Below are positions 24,917 through 37,843 of a stretch of 64,000 nt of DNA, in pieces; the first letter of the stretch is position 1; each line of letters begins with the position of its first letter. The notes under the pieces were generated by a model that ran no database searches, was not told where the DNA came from, and saw nothing but the letters and a program-made list of their open reading frames with translations. The DNA comes from Phylloscopus collybita. Lineage: Eukaryota > Chordata > Aves > Passeriformes > Phylloscopidae. Made by a program: the position numbers and the translations under genes. The stretch spans positions 8,428,001 through 8,492,000 of the forward strand of contig JAJNNQ010000002.1 in NCBI GenBank assembly GCA_027886175.1, written 5' to 3'.

Positions 24917-27900
24917 TTTACTTGTTTAATGTTATTCGAAACTCAGCTAGAAGCTTGCTTTAAGTTATTATTCACCAAGAAAAGAAGAAACAAAATTGGG
25001 CCTAATGTCTGTCTGTACCTTGGCTGGTTCTGTATCCTCAAACTCTGAGACTGCTCAGAGTCTCAATATCCCTTCTTTACTCAATATCTCTTCTTCCACA
25101 GTAACAAAGTCATAGGCCTGTTAGGAGTATTCAAAGTATCTCTTAAGTTCTTATTAATTAACTATGATAAAAGCCATCTTGATTTAAGTAACTGCCATGA
25201 AATTAAAACAAACATTTGTGAGGAGATATCTGGAAGAATAAACAGAAAATTTGAGCCATGGTAGTGAGACTTTTTGATGTGTAAGTCAGAGGTCCTGCTA
25301 GAGAACCCACAGCTGGGATGTCACACTGCAAGCCTGGAGCTGTCTGCACTGCTATCCAGACAAGATCAGGGTGATTTAATCACTCACTTAAAAAAAGTCA
25401 GCCAAAGCCTTCAAAAGAGCACACTTAGCCCTGGTGCAGCTGATCCAAGCTCTCCCCTTATGCTCTTCTAGTGTGCTGTCACTTTATGTCAACACCAGGA
25501 TTGCTTAGGACCCCTCTGTGGGAGGCACTGTGCTGTCTCCTTGGCTCTGCCTGTGGCAGCATTGGGTGCTCAAGGCTCATTCCTGCTGCACGCTGACACG
25601 CTTTGGTCTTCCAGCTCCCTGCCCTGGCCCTCGCCCTCTTGGCTCGGTGTTCCAATCTGTTTTCTCCCCTGAAGGGTGTCATGAGTGGCTTGTCTCAGAT
25701 ATAGCTGTGGTCTTGTTTTCCTCCTGCCATAACAATTCTGAAAATACATTTAGAGACCATAAATATTGTATCCAGAGACCAATGTCAGCGAACATGTCCA
25801 TATAAATTAATGGGAAATATGTACAACATAATAAAATATTCACAATATTGCCAAAGAATAAACTGCATCCTTGGTGAAGTGCAAAAGATGAGTAGCAAAC
25901 ATGCTGTAAGATGGATAAGTATTGATAAGATATTCTCAGGATCATATATAATTTACACAATGGAAACCATAAAGCATAAGCAGGAATGAGAAAGCACTGT
26001 TGCTCTAAACTGTATTTATGATCCGCAAAACACCAGATCAGCATGCTAAACTCTGATGATGTTTCAGGACTTAAGTATAGGCTTAAAGCTTGAGATGTGC
26101 ACATAGCTGAATGGGGCCTGAGGGAATGAGGTTCTTTTGTAGGAAATGGGCATGTATTCCTAGCTGGTACCAACCTGTCACTTGCACCCCCAACAGATAC
26201 AGTAATGCTGTAGCTGAATATTTAAAAAAATAAAAATTTATGGTGGCAGATATCCAGATGCTTTTGGGTTTTGCTCATTGCAAAAGATGAACTAAAACAT
26301 ATGACTTATTTTAGAGCGGAAATTAATGTCCATCAAATGACTTATATATGCCATGACATCTGAGGATCTCATTGGAGCAAGAATTGTACACAAAGCATAG
26401 GTGTTTCTCTAGCCAAGGCTCGTGACAAATGTCTTCCCTGAGAGGATTTTTGGCCTCCTAAGATTGTCCAGTGCCTGTTGCTGAGGGACATGAAGTACAG
26501 ATTGAATAAATATGTCAGGAATAGCAGGGACATAGTTGAGGCTGGGATAGGTCACAGGTCATCTTGCAGGAATTTCACTCAGCATGTCCAAAATTCATGG
26601 TTTTACAAAGGCAGATGGCAAACTTTAAGCGGTATTAATAACAAAACCAAATGCTAACTATTTTCAAGTTGAAAATGGAAGGGCAAATTAATCAGTCGTG
26701 CTCCAAAATCGGCTTCCTACTTAGCTGGTGTTGAGCTATGCTTTGAATGTTGGCAGCTTGCTGGCTGCTGGGATTGCACCTTTAGTGAAGCATTTGCAAT
26801 GAAATAGGTACAAACTGGACACTAGTGGAAGAGAGACAGCCAAAATGGTTGTCTTTTGGTTTGAGAGAATCATAAAATAAATATTCAACATGTATGTAAT
26901 GATAGACAATATTTTTTCATTAATGGCTTTGGCTGTGGAAATCACAGCACACATAATCCATCAATTGACACAGTTAATGCCACACTGTTTAAGTTTTGTA
27001 ATGAGATCAAGATTCATTATTTATGTTTAATGCTCCCAAAATGTACTACCTTATTAACTTATTGGTGTGAAAATATTTTCTTGGTCTGGTGGTGTGAAAG
27101 GCTTTTGCCTTTTCTGTCTTAGAATCAGTTATTTCCAATTATCTTATTTACTCAGAAAAGTTTTCATTTTTTCATGTGTAGAGAGCCAAAAAATGACCTT
27201 CATTTGTAAAATTTCTACTTAAAAGGACAGGAATATAGACCATCAGTGGATAGGTGAATTGTACCTGAACACCTGAAGTTTTTGGACTGTGTATCTTAGC
27301 TACAAACTTGAGCAAAACTGGAAAGGTTTTATATACAGTACATTTTTTGGAAATTTAGGTTCTAGTTTAGCTTCACACATGGACAATGGAAAGTATTTAG
27401 CAAGATCATTCACAGTTCCTCATGAAAATGATGCTCAAGTAGTGATTGACTCAAATGGGATCTTCAGCACAGCTCCTCTCTTCCTATCAGAACCCTTTTT
27501 CCACCCGCTTCATTCTATATGTAGCCTCCCCAAACCAACCTTCCTTTTCCACTTCCATTGTCCTAGAATATAACTGTATTTCCTCAAAGTTAGATCCTAA
27601 CTTTTACCTCAGTTTCTTTCCCAAATTCACATCCTTTTTCTTGATGTTTTTCTTCTAATTTACCATTTTGCATTAATATGAATTTCTCAAATGTGCTAAA
27701 GCAGTGGAAAACCAGTCAACCACAAGTTAGTTGTGAAGGTCAGAAGCCGTTTTCCACCCTATGAGCCAATCAAATAGTCCAGTATCCAGATTGTCCAAAG
27801 CAACTACTATTTTTGAAACCTGATGACACATTGCATGAGGAAAGTTAAAACCACTTGAAAACATTTCCAAATGCTGAGATGAATAATTACAACTCAGAGG

Positions 27901-30252
27901 AAATAAACTATTCAGCCCAGACATTTGGAGAACATATATAGCAGTACAGTTGTACTATTCATGGATCGTTATATGAATAGGAAATTGGAAGAACTTTTCT
28001 GGGCTTGAGATGAATACAGAGCACAATAGAGGGAGAAGATGAACTGAGACTAAAAGTCTCTTTATAGTGCTCACATTTCTTCCAAAGTACCTACGTCATA
28101 GCAGTTTCCATTCATCCAGGCACAATGGAGCAGCACCAGACTGAATCTACAGCTGAAATAAGTGACTGAAATGGCATTAATAGCCAGTTTTGTAATCACA
28201 GTTGACAACAGATCAAAACCTAATGATTTCTGTGACTTATTTTTCTGTCTGAACTCTCTGATTTGTAAAATTTTATACATTTTTTTCTAACTTTTTCTGT
28301 TTCCTTCCAAAACTTTGGACATATTAATGCAGTTAAGATCCCTTAATCTGATGGGAGTGTAGGAAGTATAAGTGCATGGGTCATGAGGTTTAATCCCCTG
28401 CTGCTTTAGACTCATAACACATTATTTCTCCTAAGCCATATAAACAGGAATATAAAAGTGGAATATTTCTGAGATGCCATGAAGCTTTCTCAAAACCTCA
28501 CTCCTCGTTTATTGCAAATAACTTTCTAGCTTCCAGCCTCAGTTTACGTGATGCCAGTCAATATTTGACTTATTCTTATATGTAAATTTGCATAGGTACC
28601 AGAATCATAAAGAACACCTGTTGCTGATTTTTGCACATCCAAGAACAGTTTTTACTCAACTTTAATCCTTTAAGTCCATTATAGTGTTTGAAAGCATTGC
28701 TCTAAATTCAATGTTTCACTGCAGTGAAGCCAGAAAGGCTTCATAAAATAAATAAAGTGCCTTCCTATTGGATGTCGTGAGAGTGGGACAGTAAAATCAG
28801 ATATCTCAGGGTTTAAATTAAGATTCAGATTTTGCAAGCTGCTGAAAGAGTGGGAAAACCTCAACATATCTGTGGCAAAGCCTGGTCAGACTGCCAAGGA
28901 GAGGGGAATTATGTGTGAGGGGCAGCAGCAGACTTGCTGGACCCTCTGTGGGGCATGGGACTCCCCATGGCAAGGCCTCTGGGGCAGGGCATGAAATATC
29001 CAAGAGGCAGGAGCAGCCCTTGGGCTGGATTTTTAACTTTGCATTCAGTCAAAAAGGGGAATTATAAACAGAAACCTTAATTGAGATGCTTCAAGTTAGA
29101 AATGGACTAGGCCTCAATGATAAAAACACTCCAATATTGCCTGTGTCTTTCAGGCTGCTCTCAGCTCGTGTTTGGGGCATCAGGATAAGCAAACAGAGCT
29201 ATACATTGATCAAGGTATACACTGGGCTTTTAAAGGATTTAACCCCCCCATACTTATTAAAAATATTAATTCCATATGTTTCATGAAAAAGCTACTTTTG
29301 AATGTCTAAATTGATAAATTATTATCCTAATCCAAGAAACAGGATGTTACGTCCTTCAAAGGCAAAATGAAAATAATTTTTTAAAGATGTTGTATATTTG
29401 AGGGAAACAGTGTTTTTCTTCATGCTTTTGTTGTTGAGTAATAAGGTCAAGTTAAGTGTTTTTGAAACAGGCCATATGATTTTGGTACTTATCTGAGTAA
29501 CAGAAGCTATAATCTGCAGGAATTATTAAATTGTCCAGTTCATCACCTGGCTAAGGCACAAACATCCTCTATAGCACAATTTTGTGTATTACTCAGATTA
29601 TGTCTTAATTTTCAAATTGCTTCTCGTGAATGCAGTTCTGTATAACAAAATGTCCCCTTGTAGTCAGGATCCATTATTAATTATACTGTTATAAACTTGC
29701 TTACTGATTCCCTCATTATTTCCCTCAGTATTTTTTCATATCCTACAGAGACAGGCAGGCAAACCCAAGGCACTAATTAAGAGCAGGTGAAGAATATAAG
29801 CAGGAAACCAGGGATAAGCAGTGGCCAAGGGCTATTACTAAACAAAGCCTTTCTGAACAGAGAATTTCACAGCTTGATAGGATTGTGTTGAGAAGCAGTC
29901 TCAATTACAAAGGCACCAACTGAGAAATCCAGAAGGATTTCAACATAAAGCACAGCTCTTAATTTCAATTTCTGTTGTTTTCCAAATCCAATATCCATAT
30001 TTAATGGAATATCCTGGGGTAATTTTTAGGATATTACATGAAAAATATTTATTTGTCCTGTGTGAAAAATGTGTAATTATTTTTATCCAACACATAGTTA
30101 TTTAATGGTTTGATGCAACATATGTTTACTTATTAAATGGTTTGATACAATAATTCAACCTAAATTGCATGTCAGCCAGCTCATAATATATCCCAGTCTA
30201 TGTTAAGGATATTAAAATATAGTTGATTGTAAATAATAGAACTTAACAGGTA

Positions 30253-30306
30253 GTATTTTATTTTATTTTACTTTATTTTATTTTATTTTATTTTATTTTA
30301 TTTTAT
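30253..30306. repeat. (TTTTA)n simple repeat
   Basis: About ten TTTTA units with one TTTAC interruption near the left end. Confidence 0.95.
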
Positions 30307-30713
30307 TCAGTTGGACACATACAGTTTGATTATTTAGGGCTTAACATTGTGCAGGGAACCCATTTGCAAACTAGAATGACCTGTACCTCTCCAGAGTGAC
30401 TGCTTTAAAAAGTCACCCCAAACTCCACAGACAGGGCAGTGTTGCAAGGGGAGCACACAAAGACTTGGTTTTGTGGGGGAGATGCTGCTTTTCCTGAGCA
30501 TGGGCTCTCATGAGCTCCCTGTTTCTCCTCAAGGTCTGTGCCAACACTCTGCCACCTAAGGGCTGACTTCTGCCTTGGTACAAGCAGAACTGGGAACAGT
30601 GCAGGGAATAGCACTGGAACTGGGAGATAAATGGGGATTTGGTTTATGCACTGCCAGGGGAAAACAAGGTGTTCTCTAAAAGTAACCTCATTCTACAATC
30701 CACAGCAAACTGA

Positions 30714-30731
30714 AACACACACACACACACA
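30714..30731. repeat. Short (AC)n dinucleotide repeat
   Basis: About nine AC units in otherwise unique sequence. Confidence 0.9.
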
Positions 30732-33700
30732 GAGTTTGCAATACCTTTTCTCTAACTGTCTGCTGTGGTTCTTTGGTACAGCTCTCTTACAGAGATGAAG
30801 GAAAGACAGATGGTCTTTCTGACTCTTCCACCCTCCTATCCACTGATCTCCTTTTCTCAAATGTCCCAGTTAGAAGCTCCTTGGTGCAATCAGAGGAAAG
30901 AGAGTGTGTGTATTCACATACAGTCTGTGCTGCGTTCACAGCTGCCTATGGGCCAGTGGGTACAAGTACAGAGCTAAGAGATTCCTGCTGACACTGCCCA
31001 GTGTGACCATGCAGGAGTTGTCAGAGAAGTGTTTCCTTTAAGCTGCTCCTGAAGTGCAGACTCCCTTATTCTTCCCCTCCACAGTAAACTGCTTGTATTC
31101 TGGGGATAACCATTCCTCTAACTATCCAGAACTTTTCCTAAGAGATCCACTTCTGCATTTGAGAGGACTCGGACTTGCCATGGAAACCTGCAGGTGCTGC
31201 TGCCAGAACTGATGGGAGCCAGTCCAGTGTCCCTGTTCATCTCTACCTTGGCTGTCCTGAATGTTCAGGCTCATCAGCTCCAAAGCAGCTCACTGCAGAC
31301 ATCAGGGTGATCTGCTTGTGGGGCTTCCCCTTTAGCTCTGGGGAAAGAGGGCATGACTGAGGGCAGGGACACTGAAATGCTTTACAGATGTGCTGTTGGT
31401 GGCCAAAGGGTCCAGACTGATGCAGCTCCTACAAGAACTCACACAAGGTGGGAGAGGATGAGAGTTCAGGTCTCCCAAAGGCTCAGAAGAGCCCTCTGAT
31501 GTGACTTCTGTGATTCACAGAGACACACAGAGAAGCAGATGGACTCTCTGGTCCATGGGAGACACCAAAAAAGGCTCCATCCTCTGTCCCTGCTGGGTGT
31601 CACTTGCCAGGGCAGGGATTGCCCCATGAGATGCCATCTGCTCCCCCACATGTACTCTCCTCTCTCTCTGGTCCCATCAGCAACACACCATAGCCAGTCT
31701 CTTCCCTGTGCCCATTCCCATTACAGGTATAGAAATAGATACATGTCTTTTAGGGAAAAAAACATGATCTATGGTGTTGCCTCTGCAGGAGAGATTTCAC
31801 AGCTTCCCTTTGTACTCACTGCATTATATTGTACTCCTGACAGACACCCGTACTTCTGACAGATAACTGGGTAATCAAGTTTTGAGCAAGCCATGATAAA
31901 TCAAAAATAGCTGCTGGCCATGGAGATGGTGCCATACACAACATATGGGATCATCTGGTTCTGCTCTAGCTGTGTGCCATCCTCATGCCCCTATAAGCAC
32001 ATCTAGGTTACAGAAAGCTACATATTTCTCAGTGAAGCTAGAGGCTGTTTTTCTTTAACATGTGTGTTTAACAGCTGCTGAATTAAAAAGTGAAATATTA
32101 ACTGAGCCACATCCTTCAGCATGGCCATGACTCACTGAATCAGTAAAAAAACCTGCATCATTGTACACAATTTTTAAATAACATAAAAACCAGAATTTTT
32201 GTGCAAAACTTTTAAATTTTTTATTCTCTGATTCCTCTTCAGTCCATCATGGTGTTATTGACTACTGTTATCTGTAATAGCATAAAGATGTAAACACTTA
32301 TTTGTTCACAGCTTTATATATAACATCTCAGAGGAGGCTGTTAGGTTTGTGACATTAAAAAACTGAAACCAGAAAAGAACAAAAGAGCAAAACCAGAAGA
32401 AAACTATAGTAAATTACAGTATGAAATCTATTTACACACATTAATCTATACAACATCATAATCTGTACATTTTGTAAAAAATAATCACATTCATTTACAT
32501 CATGTTTAATTTTTACCATACTTGACAGATATAACAAAGATGACAAAGGAGAAATTTGAAGTAATACTCATACTAATGTGCCAGGACAAAAAAAGCAGCA
32601 GGTAATCATAAACTTATTACAGTGCTTTGGGAAATAGAGAGGTTTTGGACACTTCAGTCACTTTTTTTTAGCTGACAATGGAAATATTCCTGACTTAGAT
32701 TTAACTACAGCCTGCTATCATTGGGCAGAACCAGATTCAACACAGAGTGGTTAAACCATATCACAGAATGCTCCTTTTAAATGTTATCCTGATGTACATA
32801 CACATTAGAACGTGCTTTAATTTTTATTTTTTTTTCATCAAAAGAATAGCACTGCATCCTAACTTCTGTATTTGGTCATGTCAGGGTGGTACTGACAGCC
32901 CACAACTTATAGAGGCACTCATGGTAACATGAAGGTACTTCTGTTGGTAAAGGTATTTTCTGTATCACTATGCACAGACAGTAATTGTTCAGACAATGAC
33001 CCCTATACACATAGCAGCTTTGTCTGCAGGGTACTTGCCAGTTCTTTCTTTTTATCAGACATATTTAGGGCTTGATTTTTCCTTAAGGATGTCTGAAAAA
33101 AAAAAAATCTCTATGGACTGAATTTGGACTTTATCCCAAATCACTTTGCTGAACTAGGCAAATTCACAGTTAACAGAAGATGACTTTTTAGAAAAATAGA
33201 GGGCAGATGATACAGATGATTCATCTTAGTCTTTGCACATGGGCTGTGTGACACATGCACATGGCAATGCCTTATTTTCTCAATCTGCCCCAGACAGAGT
33301 CTCTGGTTTGCTGAGGGTCAATGCCTGTTGCTTTCCCCTTTGACATGTTTAAGGGCAAAAGGAAGCCTAGGGTGAATCAGGACACGAAGCAGATGCTACA
33401 GAGTGGGGTAGGATGGCTCCAACTTGACTGTAGAAGGCTTTTTGTAATGCTATTTGCCATCAATTATCTATTGCTGCTACAGTGCAGTCCCATCACAAGC
33501 TTAGATTGGGTATTCCTCAGCTGGCTACCTTCAGTACAACATAAAGAAAATTTTTGGTACTGTAAAGCACTTTCTTTTAGCATATGCTTCCCCCTCCCCC
33601 CAAAAAAGCCAAACACCTAATCCAAAACAACAAACATTTGTTGGAAGCTGAGGCCAGGCAAATCAAAATGGGGCATAAGGCTGTGAGCTTTGTCGTGGAA

Positions 33701-35832
33701 GGCAGGGACACCTGGCCAAATGAGCTGCAGGATCCTCCACTGCCTGACCTTTTGAATTACACTGCACATTTCTTGAAGGCTAAGTTTGACCAACCCAAGG
33801 TAATTGGCTTAAAAAGGAATATCTATGTAATATTACCCAGACAGCTTAATGATCTCTTCTGAAGGGACACATCTTACCTGATTCTATCTATGGAGAGAGA
33901 GATTTAAGTATTAGCCAGCTACCCCAGGCTCAATTTATAGTAAGTACAGAGAACAGGTAATTCACAGTAAGTACAGGTCCAGCTTACCTGCCTCAGATGC
34001 TCAGCTGAACATGGAAAGTCATCTTCAAATAGTGCCTATTTCTCTATGATGAATGTGGAAGGCACTTTGAAAGTGTCCTTAGCTCAGAGACAAACATGCA
34101 GCTTTTAGACACCAAAACCAGATGAATTTCACCTGAGTTTATCAAGCACCCAGCTGAAATCGACTCTGCAGAGGAAAATTTAAGTCAGTGTCCATATATA
34201 TTTTTTAATTGTGGTTAGTAAGTGGAGAGCAAGCTGTCACTGTGTTCCTCAGACATCAGCAGCAGGTAATGCTGACAGAAATCACTCAGAATTAATGGTG
34301 CCTCCAGGGGAGGTAAAGCACAACAATTAACCATGGTACTGGGTGTGAACTGTACCATTCTTGTTCAGTAAGTACAAGCTGTGCTACTGGCTTTTCAGTG
34401 GGGATGGACAAAAAGAACAGGTTTCCTGCCTTGAGGACTTTACAACTCAGTTTGGACCCTGATGCAACCAAAGGGGGAAAGGCAGTAAAGGAATAAAGGG
34501 AGGTGCAGGGAAAGGTTACACTTGTCTTGCAGCCTCTACTTCTTCCCCTGATGCTGCTAGGACTGAGTGAGAACTAGGATTAGGCATGACACAGGGCCAA
34601 ATAACACTGCATTGCGTTTTTCTTTAGTGTCACCACAGCACAGAGCAAGAGCATTTAATCCCATAGTCCTCAGCAAAATGCAAGAAGAGACAAAGCCATA
34701 AGAAACTGTCTTGTTCTGGGTGTTGTAAAGATGAAAAACCTTGACCAAGTTCTAGATTTGTCAGACTGTTCTGCACCTTTTACAGACACTTTTATATCAT
34801 GTGTATCTGTCCATGAAAAGGCAGTTGAAAGCCAAACTGGTGATAATAGGGTTGATGCTGTAACTTTGCATAAAATTATTTGTAAATCAGAAATTTTCTG
34901 GGAGTAAAACAAGTGAGTGCAGTGCCCTCTGTGTCTTTACTGCCATGATAATGGTTGCACAAAGTATTATGAAGTTAAACAGTCTAACAAAACATTATTT
35001 AGATTATCTGCATTTATATCACTAATAGAGAGATTAGGTTCTCCAAAATACTGTACTTTTCACTGGTTTGAGAGAAAAATACATACAGAACCTCTCTTCT
35101 GTGTGCCATTCTTTGCATGGCCACACTGTCCTTTACAAATTTACTGATACCTCTATGCTCTCCCACTGCAAATTTCTCATGCGGAATTTCACCCTACATG
35201 AAAAGTAGAATCAAGCCCAAACACATCTGCACCCTGTTAAAGGAAACAATGCTGGTTTCTTGCAATATAAAATGTACTTTCTTATTAAGGCTTTTCTTTT
35301 TTATAACCCAGAAACAATTAAAATGCAGATTTTTTTCCATGCTCACCTAATTAGAACAAAGACAGTTTTCTCTAAGATACAATGTGTTATAAACACATAT
35401 AATTGGTGATGCATCATGCAGAACAGACTGATGGAAATGATTGCCTGAAACATCTATTTCTGTGCTATCATTCTGTCTGTGTGTCAACTCGCTCACATAA
35501 CCTCATTTGGGCAAAAAGATGAGCACACTTGAATGCCTGTCACGTGTGCCTTTCTACCCTAGAAATTAAGGGAAAAAAAGAACATCCTGCACATCACATC
35601 TCAAGGAACTGAGCAGTCCCACTGCCACTGCAGACAAAGAGTCCTAATGTGCACAGATGTGTTTAATTTAGGTGTAAAAGCAGCCCCAAATCTCCAGTGG
35701 GTCTTCATATATTTGCAGTTAAGAGCTTGTGATAAGTTTTTCCAGAGATCTAGGAAGCATACTAAACTTTAGCAGTGTTTCTTCAGTCTAAAGTCTTTGG
35801 GAATATATTTAGTTTAAATACATGTGTAGGGG

Positions 35833-35860
35833 CCTTAAGTATAAATAAAGTGTAAGAAAT
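35833..35860 (+). repeat. 28-bp direct repeat, copy 1
   Basis: A 28-bp sequence starting CCTTAAGTATAAATAAAG is repeated exactly at 37284-37311. It includes a plus-strand AATAAA. Flanks are unrelated. Confidence 0.95.
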
Positions 35861-37217
35861 ATCTTTAGACCCCATGGGAATGTCTTTGGGCAGCCTACTT
35901 CCATCCAGAATCTCATAGTTACTATGTCAAGCAGAAAACATTATGAATGATCTGGAGGTGATCAATAGCTTCTTTAAACTCAATTTTTTTAAGTGACAAT
36001 TCTTTGAATGATTGTTGTTTAATTCAAATGATACCTACTGGTGTCATGTAGCATTCACCACATTTTGCAGTAGTGATGTGAATCACAGGGCCCTTTCTAT
36101 CTTCGGTCTGACAAAACTTTTTGTGATTCCATGGCAATCCCATTAAAACAAATTGTGTTTGACTGATAAAATTAAATCAGACCAAGAATTGTAGTGAAAC
36201 TTTGACAGCTGCTGACAGTATTTCCAGTAATGGTAATATTTTCAAGGATGCACAAACATGCCTGCCAAGAGATGCCCTTGCTGCTGTTCTTCCATTTATC
36301 TGACAAGAAAGAGTAGGGATCTTAGATTCTGCTGGCTCCATAAAATCTCTTACCTGAAATATGAGGGTAATGGTTTGCATGGAGGTACACATGCAAATAT
36401 GTATTATTTCCTCTTGTAATGTAGGGTGGACATGGTTAAACATTGACATGGGAAGAGAAAATCACTGGGTTTATTTCTTCTAAAGAGTGGAAATGTTATG
36501 TATATTTTTATGACTGTCAGTTCTCTGCCTTTTTTTTTTTTTTAACATGGCTACATAAGAGGCTTGGCATTGTTGAAAATTCCTTCTTTATGCCTTTTAT
36601 GGTAATTTTAAGGGATTCTGTCTAATTTTTTTTTTTTTTCTGAAGTCACAGTCAGGACTAAATTTTAAATCATTTCAGATAGATATAGAACTGAACAAAC
36701 CTAAAAGAATTTACATTATTCATCAAATGTGAGTTGTAACTTCACTGCAATATTTCTTGTGTTTTCAGCCAAATATGTTGCTCCTAGAGACAGATTTCAA
36801 TGATAATACTGTAAAAAATGGTATTTTCAATGTGTAATGTGCTGTCCAAGGCTGTTTATCCTATGCCAGGCTGTTTTGGCGATAAAACATACCTCTTCAG
36901 AAATTCCTTCATGAAAGATCAACACAAATTTCTGACTTTAAACAGAAGAGAACAACTGAGAACTACTATATTCAAATGTAATATAGTAGTTTTTTTCTGT
37001 ATGGGCTGTAAAGGTGGCCCTACACTCTGCACCCAAACATTAAACTAGGCACTTTTGAAAGTAGCAACAGGATTGGAATCAAACTCTGTAGAAAGTAATC
37101 TCTGAAATTTATACCATTAGCCTAGAAGTACTACCCTTTTCCCCTCTGTGTAAATCATGTTCATGATTTCCTGGATTAGCACGCTGAACTCCCAGTGTGG
37201 TTAATTATGGTCTTAGA

Positions 37218-37239
37218 TTTATTTTTTTTTAATTTTATT
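37218..37239 (-). promoter_or_regulatory. Candidate polyadenylation hexamers for VIPR2
   Basis: Two AATAAA hexamers on the minus strand (37234-37239 and 37218-37223) lie about 435-455 nt past the stop codon and could end a short 3' UTR. The sequence beyond them is only weakly GT-rich. In AT-rich DNA such hexamers are common by chance, and a longer 3' UTR is possible. Confidence 0.3.
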
Positions 37240-37283
37240 TTCCATAATTAGAAAAGAATTTCCTAATCCTTAAGGCAATGTTT

Positions 37284-37311
37284 CCTTAAGTATAAATAAA
37301 GTGTAAGAAAT
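37284..37311 (+). repeat. 28-bp direct repeat, copy 2
   Basis: Identical over 28 bp to 35833-35860, 1.45 kb away. It lies within the likely 3' UTR of VIPR2, on the opposite strand's reading. Confidence 0.95.
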
Positions 37312-37672
37312 TTTCTTCCTTCCTGTCTTAACCCTTACATGTGCCAAAGAAGTCTGCATTGAGCTGGATACCCTGCATGGATCCTGTAGCCATTTTAGAA
37401 GGTAAAGGGACCATTATGGAAAATGAATTTTTGAATTGTTACGGCTAGTAAACTGCAAGAGAACATCAAATCAGAATTATGAACAAAAGAGAAAGCATCC
37501 ATGTGGTAAGCTTCTCCATTATTAATAGCTTGGCCACACAAACCAATTCCCCAAATACCAACATGTAGAAAAGCAAAGCACTAAACTGTACATTTTATAA
37601 AATATCACATCAAGCTGCATGATGAATGATATATATCCCACAGTTTTTCATGTTTTGGGGAATTGAGCTCAT

Positions 37673-37843
37673 TTATATCATGGTAGTCTCTGTCTGCATA
37701 AATGAGTGAGCTCTTGAATTTCGGTGGAGCTGGGAAACACTTTCTGATCCATTTCGAGAAATGGAGCTGTGGAGTCTGTAATCTCTGCCTGCTGTCTGCT
37801 TCCAGCACAAACTCCGCCACTTTCTTTTCAGCTCCCCCTGCAC
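37673..37843 (-). CDS. VIPR2: VIPR2 terminal coding exon: cytoplasmic tail and stop
   Basis: The coding part is 171 bp, after a TTAACACAG acceptor (37844-37846). It reads [35 protein letters not shown], then [17 protein letters not shown] and TAA at 37673-37675. That is 56 residues, one fewer than I recall for human. The helix-8 region ([10 protein letters not shown]) and the Ser/Thr-rich tail (SISRNGSES) fit VPAC2. The Q-G-E start has Gly where mammals have Cys. The 3' UTR continues to lower coordinates. A longer open frame that overlaps this exon in another register is a shadow. Confidence 0.96.
   Translation of the reverse strand: MQGELKRKWRSLCWKQTAGRDYRLHSSISRNGSESVSQLHRNSRAHSFMQTETTMI

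Larger units (their letters stand above)
20556..37217. other. 16.7 kb of VIPR2 3' flank, no gene recognised
   Basis: AT-rich unique sequence with the simple repeats at 21.39, 30.25 and 30.71 kb, the hairpin at 24889, and the duplications at 23028 and 35833. The longest open frame (164 codons, minus strand 25679-26173) starts at a TTG and shows no domain. In human the neighbour that converges on VIPR2 is DYNC2I1 (WDR60), but I could not identify any of its exons here. Confidence 0.65.

Noticed and set aside
25679..26173. 164-codon minus-strand open frame
   Set aside because: It starts at a TTG, not ATG, has no recognisable domain and lies in AT-rich unique sequence; chance length is plausible.
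1..37217. Possible exons of DYNC2I1 (WDR60), the expected convergent neighbour
   Set aside because: No WD-repeat-like or other recognisable exon found; gene order in this bird cannot be settled from the window.
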